The notes: generated by a model from the letters alone, not told the origin. 44,401 nt of DNA from Desulfovibrio legallii (GCF_900102485.1 NZ_FNBX01000021.1:1-44401), one strand, 5' to 3'. Shown: positions 12,468 through 21,923, counted from the first letter of the stretch. A program made the numbers and translations.

Positions 12468-15083
12468 TTACCGTTTCCACGGCACGGCCGTAGCGGCCAG
12501 GGGCGGCGCAAAGGCCGCGCCCCGGCGGGGCCAGCTGACCAGGACGGCGCCATAGCGCCCTGTATCCAGGAGCGGAATATTCCGCTCCTGCAGCCAGGCG
12601 CGCAGCCGACGCCCCGGATAGCCGTAGCGGTTCTCAAAACCGCAGGCGGCCAGAACCAACTGCGGTTGCACAGCCTTGTAGAAGGCGCTCAGGAAGCTGC
12701 CGTCCGAACCGTGGTGCGGCGCTACCAGCACCTGCGCCCGCAAATCCCGTCCGGAACGCAGCAGGCGGCGCAGTACCGGCTTTTCCGCATCGCCGGTAAA
12801 GAGGGCCAGTCCGCGCCCACCACAAGTGAGCCGGGCCACCACGGAGGCGTCGTTGCCGGAATAGACAGCGGCCGCGTCCGCCGCGTCACGCGGGGGATGC
12901 AGGATTTCCAGCCGCAGATGCAAGGCCGGATCGCCCAGCAGCAGCACATCCCCATCGGCCAGCGCACGCGCGCCGCATTCCTGCCGGACGGCGCTCCAGC
13001 GCGCGCCGCGTTCCCCTTTGTGTTCCCTGCCGTTGTCCAGCAGCAGCGGCACGTCCATAACGTTAAGGACATGCAGAAGACCGCCCATGTGGTCCACATC
13101 GGGGTGGCTGTTGCACACGGCCGCCAGACGCGGCGCATCGTTGGTCGTGAGCGCGGGGGTCACCAGGGCCTTGCCCGGATCAAAGCGGGGCGAAAAGCTG
13201 CCGCCGCCGTCCAGCAGCAGGCGGATGTGCCCGGGCAGGCGCAGGGCCAGGGCTTCTCCTTGCCCTACGTCCAGCATCTGCAGGCTGATGTCCGGGCTCG
13301 TCCGGGCTTGCAGCCGCAGCAGCGGCCCCACGCAGAGCAGCGCTGCGCCCAGAACCAGCAACCGTTGAGCCGCAAGGGGCAAGCGGGGCCTCCCGGCCTT
13401 GCTGGCCAGAGCTGTGAGCAGAGCGGCAAAGGCGGGCAGGGCCGTCCAGTGGGGCCGCAGCAGGGCGGGATTTTGCAGCAGCTCTGCGCGGGCCAGCCAG
13501 TCCAGCCCATCCGCCAGCGCCGTACAGGGCAGCGCGGCCAGCTCCAGCACCAGGCGCGCCGCGTCCGTCCAGCCCAGGGCGGCCAGCGCCAGCCCCGCAA
13601 CGGCGGCGGGCAGCACCAGCAAGTCCGCTACAGGCAGCCAGAGTACGTTCAAGGCGAACCACTGGCCCGCATTGCCGAACAGCAGAATGTTCAATGGCAA
13701 CAGGGCCGCCTGAATTCCCAGTGAGACAAGAAAAACCTGCGCCAGCGGCCGCGCCGCCCGTAAGAACAGCGCCTTCCCTGAGCGCGCGGCCCCAGGTTTT
13801 ACAGAGGCTTCCGGCAAAAGAACGCGCAGCCAGGGCAGACCCATACCGATGGCGGCCACACAGAGAACGGAAAGTTGCAGCCCCGTATCCAGCACGCTCA
13901 AGGGCGCGGCCAGGGTGATGCAGAGCAGGGCGGCGCAGAGCGCGTCCAGCGTTGTGCACAGGCGGCCGCGCAGCAGCCAGAAGGCCAGCGCCAGCAGCAT
14001 GACGGCGGCCCGAAGCAGCGAAGGCGGCGCATTGCCCAGCCAGAGGTAGACCAAGGCGGGCGGCAGGCTGGCCCAGAGCGCCAGCACGGCGCGCGGTCGG
14101 CGCAGGTAGAGCCCGGGGTGCAGGCGGGCGGCCGCCAGCACGCAGAGCAGGCCTACCAGCCCGGCCACGGCCAGATGCTGCCCCGAAAGCGCCAGGCTGT
14201 GCGTCAGTGTGGCGGCGGAAAAATTGTCGAGCGTGGCCTGGGTCAGATAACGGCGGTCGCCGAAAAGCAGGGCCAGGAGGATGGCCCTGCCCTGGGGAAC
14301 GTCCTGGGCCTCTGCGGCGGATTGTTCTGCAGCGGCGCGGAAGGCCACGGCGGGCAAGGGGGCTTCCGGCTGCGGTCTGCGGACGGCTTGCCCTGTCTGT
14401 GGCGGGAGGTCGGGGAGGGGCAGGCCCAGGGCGGTGCAAAAATCCCTGCGCAGGTTCTCGCGCCAGAGGGCCGAGGCAGAGGGCTCCCCCAACAGCTCCG
14501 GTTCGTGCGCCGCCCCTTTGCTCCACAGCCGCCAGCGGACGCCCTGGGCCGCCCACCACAGGCCCCAATCGGCAAGGCCGGGATTGCGAAAGCCCTGCAT
14601 GGGCAAAGGACGCCGGGTAAGGCAAACGGTCTGCCCCGGCAAGGGGGTCCAAAGCGGCGCTTCCCAGGTCCAGGCCGTCAGGCCTGGCAAGGGGGCGGCC
14701 GCAGCAGGGGCCGGAGCGGCGGGCCGCACAGCGCCAAGCAGCAGGCGCAGCCGATTGTCGGGCAGGCCCTGCACTTCCCGCACTCTGCCGCACAGGCGGG
14801 GAGGCGGTGCGGTCTGGGCCCAGGGGGACGGCGCAGGTGTAGAGGCATCCCAAAGGGGCCGCAGGCCGCCGTAGAGTTGCACATGGGCCACGCAAAAGCC
14901 CGTCGCAAAAAGGAGCGCTGCCGCGGCCAGGCGCAAAGGCCTCCACAGCCGCGCGTCAGCCGCGAGAAAGACCAGAAGGCAACACGCAGCCTGCCGCGGC
15001 CATACCGCCGCCAGAAGCCCCCCTGTCCAGACGACCAGAAAGCTCTGCCAGAGCAAGGGGGCTTGCAGCGGGGGATGGCGCAT
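12468..15083 (-). CDS. comEC: ComEC/Rec2 DNA-uptake channel protein
   Basis: An 871-residue inner-membrane protein that in transformable bacteria carries single-stranded DNA across the inner membrane. It has N-terminal membrane segments, a central competence domain (from about residue 265: ILLALLFGDRRYLTQATLDN, HSLALSGQHLAVAGLVGLL) with many hydrophobic helices, and a C-terminal metallo-beta-lactamase-like domain beginning QMLDVGQGEALALRLPG with NSHPDVDHMGGL and APHHGSDGSF. Its length is normal for the family. No clear ribosome site stands before the ATG, so the start could differ slightly. Other competence genes are not in the window. Confidence 0.92.
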   Translation of the reverse strand: MRHPPLQAPLLWQSFLVVWTGGLLAAVWPRQAACCLLVFLAADARLWRPLRLAAAALLFATGFCVAHVQLYGGLRPLWDASTPAPSPWAQTAPPPRLCGRVREVQGLPDNRLRLLLGAVRPAAPAPAAAAPLPGLTAWTWEAPLWTPLPGQTVCLTRRPLPMQGFRNPGLADWGLWWAAQGVRWRLWSKGAAHEPELLGEPSASALWRENLRRDFCTALGLPLPDLPPQTGQAVRRPQPEAPLPAVAFRAAAEQSAAEAQDVPQGRAILLALLFGDRRYLTQATLDNFSAATLTHSLALSGQHLAVAGLVGLLCVLAAARLHPGLYLRRPRAVLALWASLPPALVYLWLGNAPPSLLRAAVMLLALAFWLLRGRLCTTLDALCAALLCITLAAPLSVLDTGLQLSVLCVAAIGMGLPWLRVLLPEASVKPGAARSGKALFLRAARPLAQVFLVSLGIQAALLPLNILLFGNAGQWFALNVLWLPVADLLVLPAAVAGLALAALGWTDAARLVLELAALPCTALADGLDWLARAELLQNPALLRPHWTALPAFAALLTALASKAGRPRLPLAAQRLLVLGAALLCVGPLLRLQARTSPDISLQMLDVGQGEALALRLPGHIRLLLDGGGSFSPRFDPGKALVTPALTTNDAPRLAAVCNSHPDVDHMGGLLHVLNVMDVPLLLDNGREHKGERGARWSAVRQECGARALADGDVLLLGDPALHLRLEILHPPRDAADAAAVYSGNDASVVARLTCGGRGLALFTGDAEKPVLRRLLRSGRDLRAQVLVAPHHGSDGSFLSAFYKAVQPQLVLAACGFENRYGYPGRRLRAWLQERNIPLLDTGRYGAVLVSWPRRGAAFAPPLAATAVPWKR

Positions 15084-15136
15084 GACGGGACCAGCCTCAC
15101 CGCGCCGATCGGGTGCGCTTGGGGCTCACAGCGGGC

Positions 15137-15592
15137 CTAGCGGGGCAGCAGATCCGCGTAATCCTGACTTTTGATGTAACGGCGCACAAAGGCCAGGCCG
15201 GTTTTTCGATCGCCGGTGAAGGTGGTGACCATGAAGACGTCGCCGGAAGTAGCCACCCAGGCCTGACCGGGCAGTTTCTGCTCCGTAAAGGTGAAGCTGT
15301 ACTGCCCGTTGCGCTCCACTGGAGGCCGGGGCGCTTTAAACTGATCCGCAAACAGGGCCGCAATGGTTTTGGCGTCGGCTCCGCCGCTGGGGCCAATGAC
15401 AAAGCGCACGGTGGTGGTGCCGGCGGCATTGGTAAAAATGGCGGTGGTGGCACCCTGACTTTCCGCAGGCGCCATGACAACCCGCCAGCTTTCCGGAATA
15501 TCGGCGGTGAAGTACCTGGTGGTCACCTGTTCGGCCAGGGCTGGCGCGGCCAGGGCCAGCAAAAGCATTACGGCCGCGAGACGTTTACCCAT
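15137..15592 (-). CDS. Small exported protein of unknown function
   Basis: A 151-residue protein with a clear signal peptide (MGKRLAAVMLLLALAAPALA, cleavage before EQV). The mature part starts TTRYFTADIPESWRVVMAP and resembles small periplasmic proteins with a lipoprotein-like fold that bind or stabilise others, but I know no named family for it. The ATG at 15592 is chosen because the signal peptide begins there and a G-rich ribosome site precedes it; the upstream extension of the frame is an artefact. It lies 53 bases upstream of comEC in the same direction and may be co-transcribed. Confidence 0.75.
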   Translation of the reverse strand: MGKRLAAVMLLLALAAPALAEQVTTRYFTADIPESWRVVMAPAESQGATTAIFTNAAGTTTVRFVIGPSGGADAKTIAALFADQFKAPRPPVERNGQYSFTFTEQKLPGQAWVATSGDVFMVTTFTGDRKTGLAFVRRYIKSQDYADLLPR

Positions 15593-15722
15593 AGACGTTT
15601 CCCCCACAAAAGAAACAGCCTGGAGCGCAACTCCCCCCCCGGACGGCAAGAAGCCCGCCCCGGCAGGGCAGGCTTCTTGTATGCAATGCGCCGACAAAAC
15701 ACAATGCCCCGGCGCGGCCTTG

Positions 15723-17012
15723 TCACGCGCCGCGCAGGGCCTGCTCCAGATCTGCGATCAGGTCGTCCTTGTGTTCTATGCCGATGGAAAGACGCACAGT
15801 ATTGGGCAGGATGCCGGCCGCGGCCTGTTCCGTCGGCGACATCTGAGCGTGGGTGGTGGAAGCCGGATGGATGACCAGGGATTTGGCGTCCGCCACGTTG
15901 GCCAGCAGGGAAAAAATCCGCATCCGGTCAATGCAGGCGCGGGCCGCTGCCGCGCCGCCTTTGATCTCAAAGGTGAAGATGGAGCCGCCCCCCTTGGGGA
16001 AATAACGCAGGTAGCGGTCATGGCTTGGGCTTTCCGACCGGGAAGGGTGGTTGACGCGCTCCACACGCGGATGCCCGGCCAGAAAATCCACCACTGCCAG
16101 GGCGTTCTCTACATGTCGCTCCACCCGCAGCGAGAGGGTTTCCAGCCCTTGCAAAAGCAAAAAGGCGTGCAGCGGCGCAAGACAGGCCCCCAGGTCGCGC
16201 AGCAGAATGGCCCTGGCCCGAACCGCAAAGGCGGCCGGGCCGGCGGCGGCGCAAAACTGCAGGCCGTGGTAGGCCGGATCCGGCTCGCAGAACTGGGGGA
16301 AACGCCCGGAGGCCTGCCAGTCAAACCGGCCGCCGTCCACAATGACGCCGCCCAGAGCCGCGCCGTGGCCGCCCAGAAACTTGGTGGCCGAATGCACCAC
16401 AATGTCCGCCCCGTGCTCCAGGGGGCGCAGCAGCCAAGGCGTGGCGAAGGTATTGTCCACCACCAGCGGGATGCCGTGGGCGTGCGCCAGGGTGGCCAGG
16501 CCCTCCAGATCGGGGATGTTGCTGTGGGGGTTGCCCATGCTTTCCACAAAAATGGCCTTGGTGTTGGGCCGCAGAGCCTGCGCAAAGGTTTCCGGCTTAT
16601 CCGGATCCGCAAAGGTGGTTGTGACGCCCCAGGCGGGCAGCGTGTGGGCCAGAAGGCTGTACGTGCCGCCGTAGATGGTTTTGGCCGCCACCAGATGATC
16701 TCCGGCGCGGGCCAGGTTCTGCAGGGCGTAGCTTACGGCCGCCGCGCCGCTGGCGGTGGCCAGCGCGGCCACGCCCCCTTCCAGGGCCGCCACGCGGCGC
16801 TCAAAGGCGTCCACCGTAGGGTTGGTCAGCCGGCTGTAAATATTGCCCGCTTCTGTAAGGTTGAAGCGGGCCTCAGCCTGGGCGCAGTCGGCAAAAACGT
16901 AAGAGGTGGTCTGGTAGACGGGCACGGCGCGCGCGCCCGATGCCGGGTCCGGGGTTTCCTGCCCGGCGTGAACCTGCAGGGTTTCAAAATGCCACTGGGT
17001 GTTGGAAGTCAT
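15723..17012 (-). CDS. metY: O-acetylhomoserine sulfhydrylase (MetY)
   Basis: A 429-residue PLP enzyme that makes homocysteine from O-acetylhomoserine and sulfide, in methionine synthesis in the cytoplasm. It starts TLQVHAGQETPDPASGARAV, the hallmark opening of the MetY branch, followed by PVYQTTSYVF, YSRLTNPTVDAFERR and the PLP lysine K211 in VVHSATKFLGGHG. The length fits MetY (about 425-430) better than MetB/MetZ. The start is ATG 17012; a much longer open frame upstream runs antisense through cinA and is not coding. The 250-base gap to the divergent cinA holds no SAM riboswitch that I can recognise. Confidence 0.93.
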   Translation of the reverse strand: MTSNTQWHFETLQVHAGQETPDPASGARAVPVYQTTSYVFADCAQAEARFNLTEAGNIYSRLTNPTVDAFERRVAALEGGVAALATASGAAAVSYALQNLARAGDHLVAAKTIYGGTYSLLAHTLPAWGVTTTFADPDKPETFAQALRPNTKAIFVESMGNPHSNIPDLEGLATLAHAHGIPLVVDNTFATPWLLRPLEHGADIVVHSATKFLGGHGAALGGVIVDGGRFDWQASGRFPQFCEPDPAYHGLQFCAAAGPAAFAVRARAILLRDLGACLAPLHAFLLLQGLETLSLRVERHVENALAVVDFLAGHPRVERVNHPSRSESPSHDRYLRYFPKGGGSIFTFEIKGGAAAARACIDRMRIFSLLANVADAKSLVIHPASTTHAQMSPTEQAAAGILPNTVRLSIGIEHKDDLIADLEQALRGA

Positions 17013-17264
17013 GGTGCATACCTCATGGCCGCGCGGGCGGCTATTACTTACTAAAAAGATAAGAAATAGTGCCCCAGCGCGCCAGGGTCTGTCAAGCACG
17101 TTTCTACAGGGCCGCGCTTGCAGCTCCGGCGCGGCGGCGTTAAAATATCGGCAACGGCGGCGTGCGGGGGCTGCGCTTTTGGGCGGAGCCGCACGCACGG
17201 GTTTGTGCCGTGAATCTTTTTGCCGGGCGCGTATTGCGGATACAACAGCGCCAGGGGGATGCGC

Positions 17265-18551
17265 ATGCGGGCGGAAATTATCTCTGTGGGCACGGAGCTT
17301 TTGCTGGGGCACACCATTAATACGGATGCGGCCCATGTGGCGCGCGAGCTTTCCGCCCTGGGCGTGGACCTGTTGCAGGTTCAGACCTTGGGGGACAACG
17401 CCCCGCGCCTGGAGGCAGCCCTGCGGGAGGCCCTCGCCCGCGCGGAAATCGTTATCACCACCGGCGGCCTGGGCCCCACGGACGACGATCTGACCAAGGA
17501 AACTGTGGCCCGCGTGGCGGGCGTCCCGCTGGAAGAAGACGCCGACAGCCTGGCCCGCCTGCTGGAGTATTTCGGCAGCCGCCCCATGTCGGCCAATCAG
17601 CGCAAGCAGGCCTTGCTGCCGCGCGGGGCCACGGCCTTCCCCAATGCCGTGGGCACGGCCCCCGGCTGCGCCGTGCCCGTGGGGGAAGGGCGCTGGGCGC
17701 TCATGCTGCCCGGCCCCCCCTCGGAACTGCTGCCCATGCTGCAGGAAAGCGTCGTCCCCTTTCTGGCCGGCAGGGGCGGCGCGGTTATTGCGTCCTTTAT
17801 GGTCCGCACCTTCGGCATGGGGGAGGGCGCGGCGGCTTTGCGCATTGCCGGGCTTACGGACGGAGCCAATCCCACGGCAGCCACCTATGCGGGCGACTGC
17901 GAAATGTTCGTGCGGATAACGGCCAAAGCGCCGGACGCGGCGGCCGCCCGCGCCCTGGCCCTGCCCGCGGTGGACGAGGTGCGGCGACGTCTGGGCCCTG
18001 TGGTCTACGGCGTCAATGTGGAGAGCCTGGAGGCCGTAGTCGTGGCGGAACTGGCCCGCCAGGGCAAAACCGTGGCCACGGCGGAATCCTGCACCGGCGG
18101 TCTGCTGGCCAAAAGGATCACGGACAGGCCGGGGTCTTCGCAGGTTTTCGGCTACGGCCTTGTGACCTATGCCAACGAAGCCAAGATGCGCCTTCTGGAC
18201 GTGCCTGAGGCCATGCTGCGCGCCCACGGGGCCGTAAGCCCGGAAGTGGCCCGCACAATGGCGGAGCATGCGCGGCGCAACTACGGCACGGACTTCGGCC
18301 TGGGCATTACCGGCGTGGCCGGCCCGGACGGCGGCACGCCCGCCAAGCCCGTGGGCCTCGTCTATGTGGCCCTGAGCGACGGACAAAACGTCTGGCTGCG
18401 GATCATGCGGGCGCAGGGACGGTATCTGGGGCGGGAGCGCACCCGGCGGCTGGCCTCCAGCCACGCCCTGGACATGCTCCGCCGCCGCCTTACGGGGCTG
18501 CCTGTGGAAGGCGACTGGGCCCTGGAGGAAGGCGGCACGGCGGTGGGATAG
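17265..18551 (+). CDS. cinA: CinA-like protein (NMN amidohydrolase domain)
   Basis: A 428-residue two-domain protein. The N-terminal MoCF-like COG1058 domain shows RAEIISVGTELLLGHTINTD and TGGLGPTDDDLTKETVARV. The C-terminal PncC-type nicotinamide-mononucleotide deamidase domain shows VATAESCTGGLLAKRITDRP, YGLVTYANEAK and GITGVAGPDGGTPAKPVGLV. It is known to recycle NMN to NaMN in NAD metabolism. ATG 17265 is preferred over ATG 17259 because AGGGGGA at 17253-17259 then sits at proper spacing. It stands alone, divergent from metY and convergent with the DUF190 gene. Confidence 0.93.
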   Translation: MRAEIISVGTELLLGHTINTDAAHVARELSALGVDLLQVQTLGDNAPRLEAALREALARAEIVITTGGLGPTDDDLTKETVARVAGVPLEEDADSLARLLEYFGSRPMSANQRKQALLPRGATAFPNAVGTAPGCAVPVGEGRWALMLPGPPSELLPMLQESVVPFLAGRGGAVIASFMVRTFGMGEGAAALRIAGLTDGANPTAATYAGDCEMFVRITAKAPDAAAARALALPAVDEVRRRLGPVVYGVNVESLEAVVVAELARQGKTVATAESCTGGLLAKRITDRPGSSQVFGYGLVTYANEAKMRLLDVPEAMLRAHGAVSPEVARTMAEHARRNYGTDFGLGITGVAGPDGGTPAKPVGLVYVALSDGQNVWLRIMRAQGRYLGRERTRRLASSHALDMLRRRLTGLPVEGDWALEEGGTAVG

Positions 18552-18685
18552 GGCCTTCTGCCCAGCGGATGCCGGGGCGTCGGCGCAGACAGACGCCCGC
18601 CGCGGAAGCACAATCCTGCCTCCGCGTGGCTGCCCGCCGAAGTGCGCTGCCCTGGGAAAGGCGCCTTGGCAAGAGCTGCGCGGCT

Positions 18686-19024
18686 CTACTCCGCGCCGTC
18701 CGTTGCGTCCGCTTCGCCGGTCAGGCCGAATTCCGCAGGAATCTTCACATAAAAGATCTGCATCTTTTCCGCCCGGATGCGCTCGAACAACAAGCGGCAG
18801 TGCTCCGGGCTTACGGCCATAGTCACTTCCACGGGTTGCTCGCCGGTTTCAAAAAAGCGGGTGGTGCGGTACGCGCCGTCTCTGCCGTAGCCGCCTTGCG
18901 CGGCGCTTACGGTGGCCCCTTTGATGCCCAGCGCTCTGGCCGTGGCCAGCAGCCATTCCGCAACGCTCAGTGCGCCGTGGCTGCGCTCCTGCTGGGTGAA
19001 GAACACGATCTGATAGCCCTGCAT
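18686..19024 (-). CDS. DUF190 protein
   Basis: A 112-residue DUF190-family protein: GYQIVFFTQQERSHGALSVA with a helix, then GIKGATVSAAQGGYGRDG, and PVEVTMAVSPEHCRLLFERI, an overall ferredoxin-like/PII-like pattern. Such genes often accompany the fluoride channel gene crcB, and here crcB lies 58 bases upstream on the same strand. A role in sensing or tuning fluoride export is commonly supposed but not shown. GGGGAGA precedes the ATG. Confidence 0.85.
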   Translation of the reverse strand: MQGYQIVFFTQQERSHGALSVAEWLLATARALGIKGATVSAAQGGYGRDGAYRTTRFFETGEQPVEVTMAVSPEHCRLLFERIRAEKMQIFYVKIPAEFGLTGEADATDGAE

Positions 19025-19082
19025 TTTTGTCTCCCCGCGCTGCCGTCAGTGGGGCTGCGCGCATGTGGTCCGCCGTGCGGCC

Positions 19083-19472
19083 TCAGTGTCCTAAGGAACG
19101 GATCAGGCCCACTGTGCCCAATCCCAGAAAAAACAACAGCAAGGCCCCGCCCAGGTGGAGCAGGGCGGCCCCGGCGGCCATAAGCAAACGTTGTTCCTGC
19201 AGCAGCAGGCCCACTTCCGCCGTAAAGGTGGAAAAGGTCGTCAGCCCGCCCAGAAAGCCCGTGACCGCAAGGAGCCGCCAGTGGGGATCCAGGCCGGGCA
19301 GCGCGCTGAAAATGGCCGTGGCCAGGCCGATAAGGTACCCGCCAAGGCAATTGGCCGCCAGGGTGCCCAGGGGGATGGGCGGGAAAACGGCGTTGAGCCC
19401 CAGCCCCAACAGCCAGCGCAGGATGGCCCCCACCGAAGCCCCCACGCTGATGCACAACAGATTGCCGAACAT
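19083..19472 (-). CDS. crcB: Fluoride channel CrcB/Fluc
   Basis: A 129-residue membrane protein with four hydrophobic helices, forming a dual-topology dimeric fluoride exporter in the inner membrane. Signature segments are SVGASVGAILRWLLG, PLGTLAANCLGGYLIG (conserved Asn) and GFLGGLTTFSTFT, the central Na+/F- site stretch. It is of normal length. It starts 23 bases after the stop of the MFS gene, and together with DUF190 these may form one transcript. No fluoride riboswitch fits in that gap. Confidence 0.93.
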   Translation of the reverse strand: MFGNLLCISVGASVGAILRWLLGLGLNAVFPPIPLGTLAANCLGGYLIGLATAIFSALPGLDPHWRLLAVTGFLGGLTTFSTFTAEVGLLLQEQRLLMAAGAALLHLGGALLLFFLGLGTVGLIRSLGH

Positions 19473-19495
19473 GCGCGCCTCGCAGTCTCACATCG

Positions 19496-20683
19496 TTACA
19501 GGCCGGAATGGCCCCGTGCCGCGGGCCGCACCAGACAGACCAGCAGCAGCGCGGCCGCCAGCGAACAGCCCGCGGAAAACCGAAACGCCCAGGCCGGAGC
19601 GGCCGCGGCGTAAATGACGCCGAAAAGCGCGGACGCGGGCAAAAGCAGCAACCCTACCGTCAGATTGAACCAGCCGAAGGCGGCCCCACGTTTGCCCTGC
19701 GGCGCGAGATCCGCCACCAGCGCCTTTTCCACGCCTTCTGTTGCGCCCAGGAACAGACCGTAAAAAGCAAACAGCACAAACAGGGCGGGGAGGCTCTCCC
19801 CCACAAGGCTCATGCCCGCATAAAAGGCCCCGTAGGCCGCGTAGCCGCAGGCAAGAACGGTCGTGCGGCCCAGCCTGTCGGAAAGGGCGGACAAGGGGAC
19901 GGAGCTCGCCGCGGCCACGGCGGAGACTGCAGCCCAGAGCAAGGGGATGTACACCGCCTGCACGCCAAGCTCGCCGGCGCGCAGCAGCAGGAACATATTG
20001 GAAGAATTGCCCAAGGTAAAGAGGGCGGCCGCCAGCAGGTATTTTTTGAACGCCGGGGGCAGCGCCCGCAGTTTCCAGTCAAATCCCGACGCAAGGGCCT
20101 GTCGCGGCCCCGAAGATTCGTGCAGCCCCAGCGAGAGGCAGAAGCAAAGGAGCGCCGGGGCCAGGGCCCAGCAGAAGATCTCGCGCAACGGAAGCCCCCA
20201 GGCCAGAAGGCCCCAGGCCGCCAAGGGGCCGAGAACCGCCCCCGCATTGTCCATGGCCCGGTGCAGGCCAAAGGCCAGCCCCCGCCGCTCGCTTGCGACG
20301 CAGGAGGCCAGCAAGGCGTCCCTGGGCGAGGTGCGCAGCCCTTTGCCCACGCGGTCGGCAAACCGCACCGCCAGCACCCAGAACCAGCTGGTTGCAAGGG
20401 CAATGAGCGGGCGACCGAATCCGGCTACGCCATAGCCGAACACGATCCATGGCTTTGTTCTGCCGGTTTTATCGACAAGCAGGCCGGAAAAAAGTTTCAG
20501 CAGGCTTGCCGTGGCCTCGGCTATGCCTTCAATAAGGCCAAGGGAGCGCGACCCCGCGCCCAATATGGACGTAAGGTAGAGGGGAATAAGCGGATAAAGC
20601 ATTTCGCTGGCGCTGTCGTTGACAAGGCTGATCAGGCCCAGCAGCCAGACGTTGCGCGGAAGGCTGAACAAGGCTCGCAGCAC
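19496..20683 (-). CDS. Major facilitator superfamily transporter
   Basis: A 395-residue, 12-helix inner-membrane transporter. It shows the MFS loop 2-3 type motif GLLVDKTGRTKP, a charged RFADRVGKGLRTSPRDALL loop typical of a widespread 'YfiS/putative efflux' MFS group, and LSDRLGRTTVLACGYAAY in the second half. The start is GTG 20683 with GGAGG at 6-base spacing (upstream ATG 20713 lacks a site). The substrate is unknown; the position next to crcB and DUF190 is suggestive but not evidence of fluoride transport. A palindrome lies 78 bases upstream of the start. Confidence 0.85.
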   Translation of the reverse strand: MLRALFSLPRNVWLLGLISLVNDSASEMLYPLIPLYLTSILGAGSRSLGLIEGIAEATASLLKLFSGLLVDKTGRTKPWIVFGYGVAGFGRPLIALATSWFWVLAVRFADRVGKGLRTSPRDALLASCVASERRGLAFGLHRAMDNAGAVLGPLAAWGLLAWGLPLREIFCWALAPALLCFCLSLGLHESSGPRQALASGFDWKLRALPPAFKKYLLAAALFTLGNSSNMFLLLRAGELGVQAVYIPLLWAAVSAVAAASSVPLSALSDRLGRTTVLACGYAAYGAFYAGMSLVGESLPALFVLFAFYGLFLGATEGVEKALVADLAPQGKRGAAFGWFNLTVGLLLLPASALFGVIYAAAAPAWAFRFSAGCSLAAALLLVCLVRPAARGHSGL

Positions 20684-20760
20684 GGCGCACCTCCAGAATG
20701 GCGGACGACACAAGGCTTAGTTACGCTGTTAAGCGCTGAAACGAGCGTTCCGCAAACTTC

Positions 20761-20776
20761 GAGAATGCACATTCTC
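20761..20776. promoter_or_regulatory. Operator-like palindrome GAGAATGCACATTCTC
   Basis: Perfect 7-bp arms (GAGAATG/CATTCTC) around CA, 78 bases upstream of the GTG start of the MFS gene. The symmetry and position suit a dimeric repressor such as a Fur/PerR-like or TetR-like regulator, none of which I can assign. Confidence 0.4.
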
Positions 20777-20849
20777 AACGTTAATCTGCCCCGTTGCGCA
20801 AGCACAATAATCCCCTAGAAAGGGCAAGTAAAGCGGGGAGAGGTGGCTA

Positions 20850-21794
20850 TTATGCGCCCAATGGGGGCTTACGGCTGCACAGGCGGTAGTAGAAAAGCAG
20901 AATATAGAGCGGCACCAGGTAGGCCGCGGCCATCAGGGCCTCTGTGGCGCTGAAAAATTCCATGCAGACAATCATCAGCAGCACATTGTTGATAACCCCG
21001 CAGGAGATGAGGAAGGCCAGCTTAAGCTGCCGGGGCATGCCGCGGGTGAGGGGCAGAGCGGCCAGGGTCATGAGCAGGCAAAGCAGGCAGGCCGCCAGCA
21101 GGGCGCGGAGCATAAAGGCCGGGGACTGGCGCAGCAATCCGCTGTAGGCGCTGAAAATGGCGCAGTTGGAAACCACCACGGCCCCGGTAAGCAGCGGGAA
21201 CTGCGCGTTCAGAAGCGCGGTGCGCAGCCGGTGCAGGTGCACGCGGGTCAGGTGGGCAGCCGCAAAAGGCAGCAGGATGGTCAGCGCCAGGGAAAAGCTC
21301 ATCTTCCCCAGATGCAGGTGCTCCGGCATGGCCAGGGGGGCGAGGCCCAGCAGACGCAGGCCCGCGTCCGTGCCGGACAACAGCAGCGGCAAGGTCAGAG
21401 GCAGGAGCAAAGAAGTGGCAATGTTGCCCACCAGGATGAGCGCCGTGTTGCCGCCCAGCATGAGCGAAAAGACCGCCGCCATAACGCCCACGGGCGCGGC
21501 CCCCAGCAGCAGCGCGCCCAGGGCGAACTGCGGCATGCAGATCCGAAACACGGCAAAACAGACCAGCGCCAGCAAAACAAGACGATAGACGGTAAGGCGG
21601 CAGAGGGGCCCCTTCATGGTGCGCAGCTGGGCCTGCAGATCTTCCAGCCCTACGGCCAAAAAGCTCATGTACAGCATGAAGATAAGCGTGGTGCGCGGCA
21701 TGGCGGCCAAGGGCTCGGCCAGACCTGGCAGGGCCACGCCTGCGGCCATGGAGGCCAGCGAGGCCGTGACCATGATGATGTCCTGGGGATTCAT
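20850..21794 (-). CDS. Bile acid:sodium symporter family protein
   Basis: A 314-residue membrane protein with about ten hydrophobic helices, matching the SBF/BASS superfamily: an early LIFMLYMSFLAVGLED segment, FALGALLLGAAPVGVMAAVF and LMLGGNTALILVGNIATSLL, the crossover region typical of these Na+-coupled symporters. The substrate cannot be read from sequence. ATG 21794 with TAAGG is the first start that gives a normal N-terminus; the frame upstream is open by GC bias only. Confidence 0.75.
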   Translation of the reverse strand: MNPQDIIMVTASLASMAAGVALPGLAEPLAAMPRTTLIFMLYMSFLAVGLEDLQAQLRTMKGPLCRLTVYRLVLLALVCFAVFRICMPQFALGALLLGAAPVGVMAAVFSLMLGGNTALILVGNIATSLLLPLTLPLLLSGTDAGLRLLGLAPLAMPEHLHLGKMSFSLALTILLPFAAAHLTRVHLHRLRTALLNAQFPLLTGAVVVSNCAIFSAYSGLLRQSPAFMLRALLAACLLCLLMTLAALPLTRGMPRQLKLAFLISCGVINNVLLMIVCMEFFSATEALMAAAYLVPLYILLFYYRLCSRKPPLGA

Positions 21795-21907
21795 AAAAAA
21801 CCTTACGCGGGACCGCCGCAGGTTTGGGGCCGAGGGCGGCGTGGATCGCAAGCGGGGAATAACGGCTTGCGAGGACGTTGCTTTTTGTCCCTGTGGTATA
21901 GCGGCAT

Positions 21908-21923
21908 TCACATAGTTATGTGA
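21908..21923. promoter_or_regulatory. Operator-like palindrome TCACATAGTTATGTGA
   Basis: Perfect 7-bp arms (TCACATA/TATGTGA) around GT, 114 bases upstream of the symporter start. The half-sites are in the opposite order to a CRP site, so CRP/FNR is not indicated. Confidence 0.4.

Noticed and set aside
13875..15140. 421-codon plus-strand frame opposite comEC
   Set aside because: Low-complexity Gln/Gly/Arg-rich translation, antisense to comEC, no ribosome site.
15474..17054. 526-codon plus-strand frame opposite metY
   Set aside because: Antisense to metY with a Gly/Gln/Arg-rich translation; a GC-bias artefact.
17013..17264. SAM riboswitch in front of metY
   Set aside because: No conserved four-way-junction elements could be recognised in either strand of this gap.
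17013..18611. N-terminal extension of the metY frame to 962 codons
   Set aside because: The extension is antisense to cinA; metY family homology begins at ATG 17012.
19473..19495. Fluoride riboswitch in front of crcB
   Set aside because: Only 23 bases separate crcB from the upstream gene, too short for the motif.
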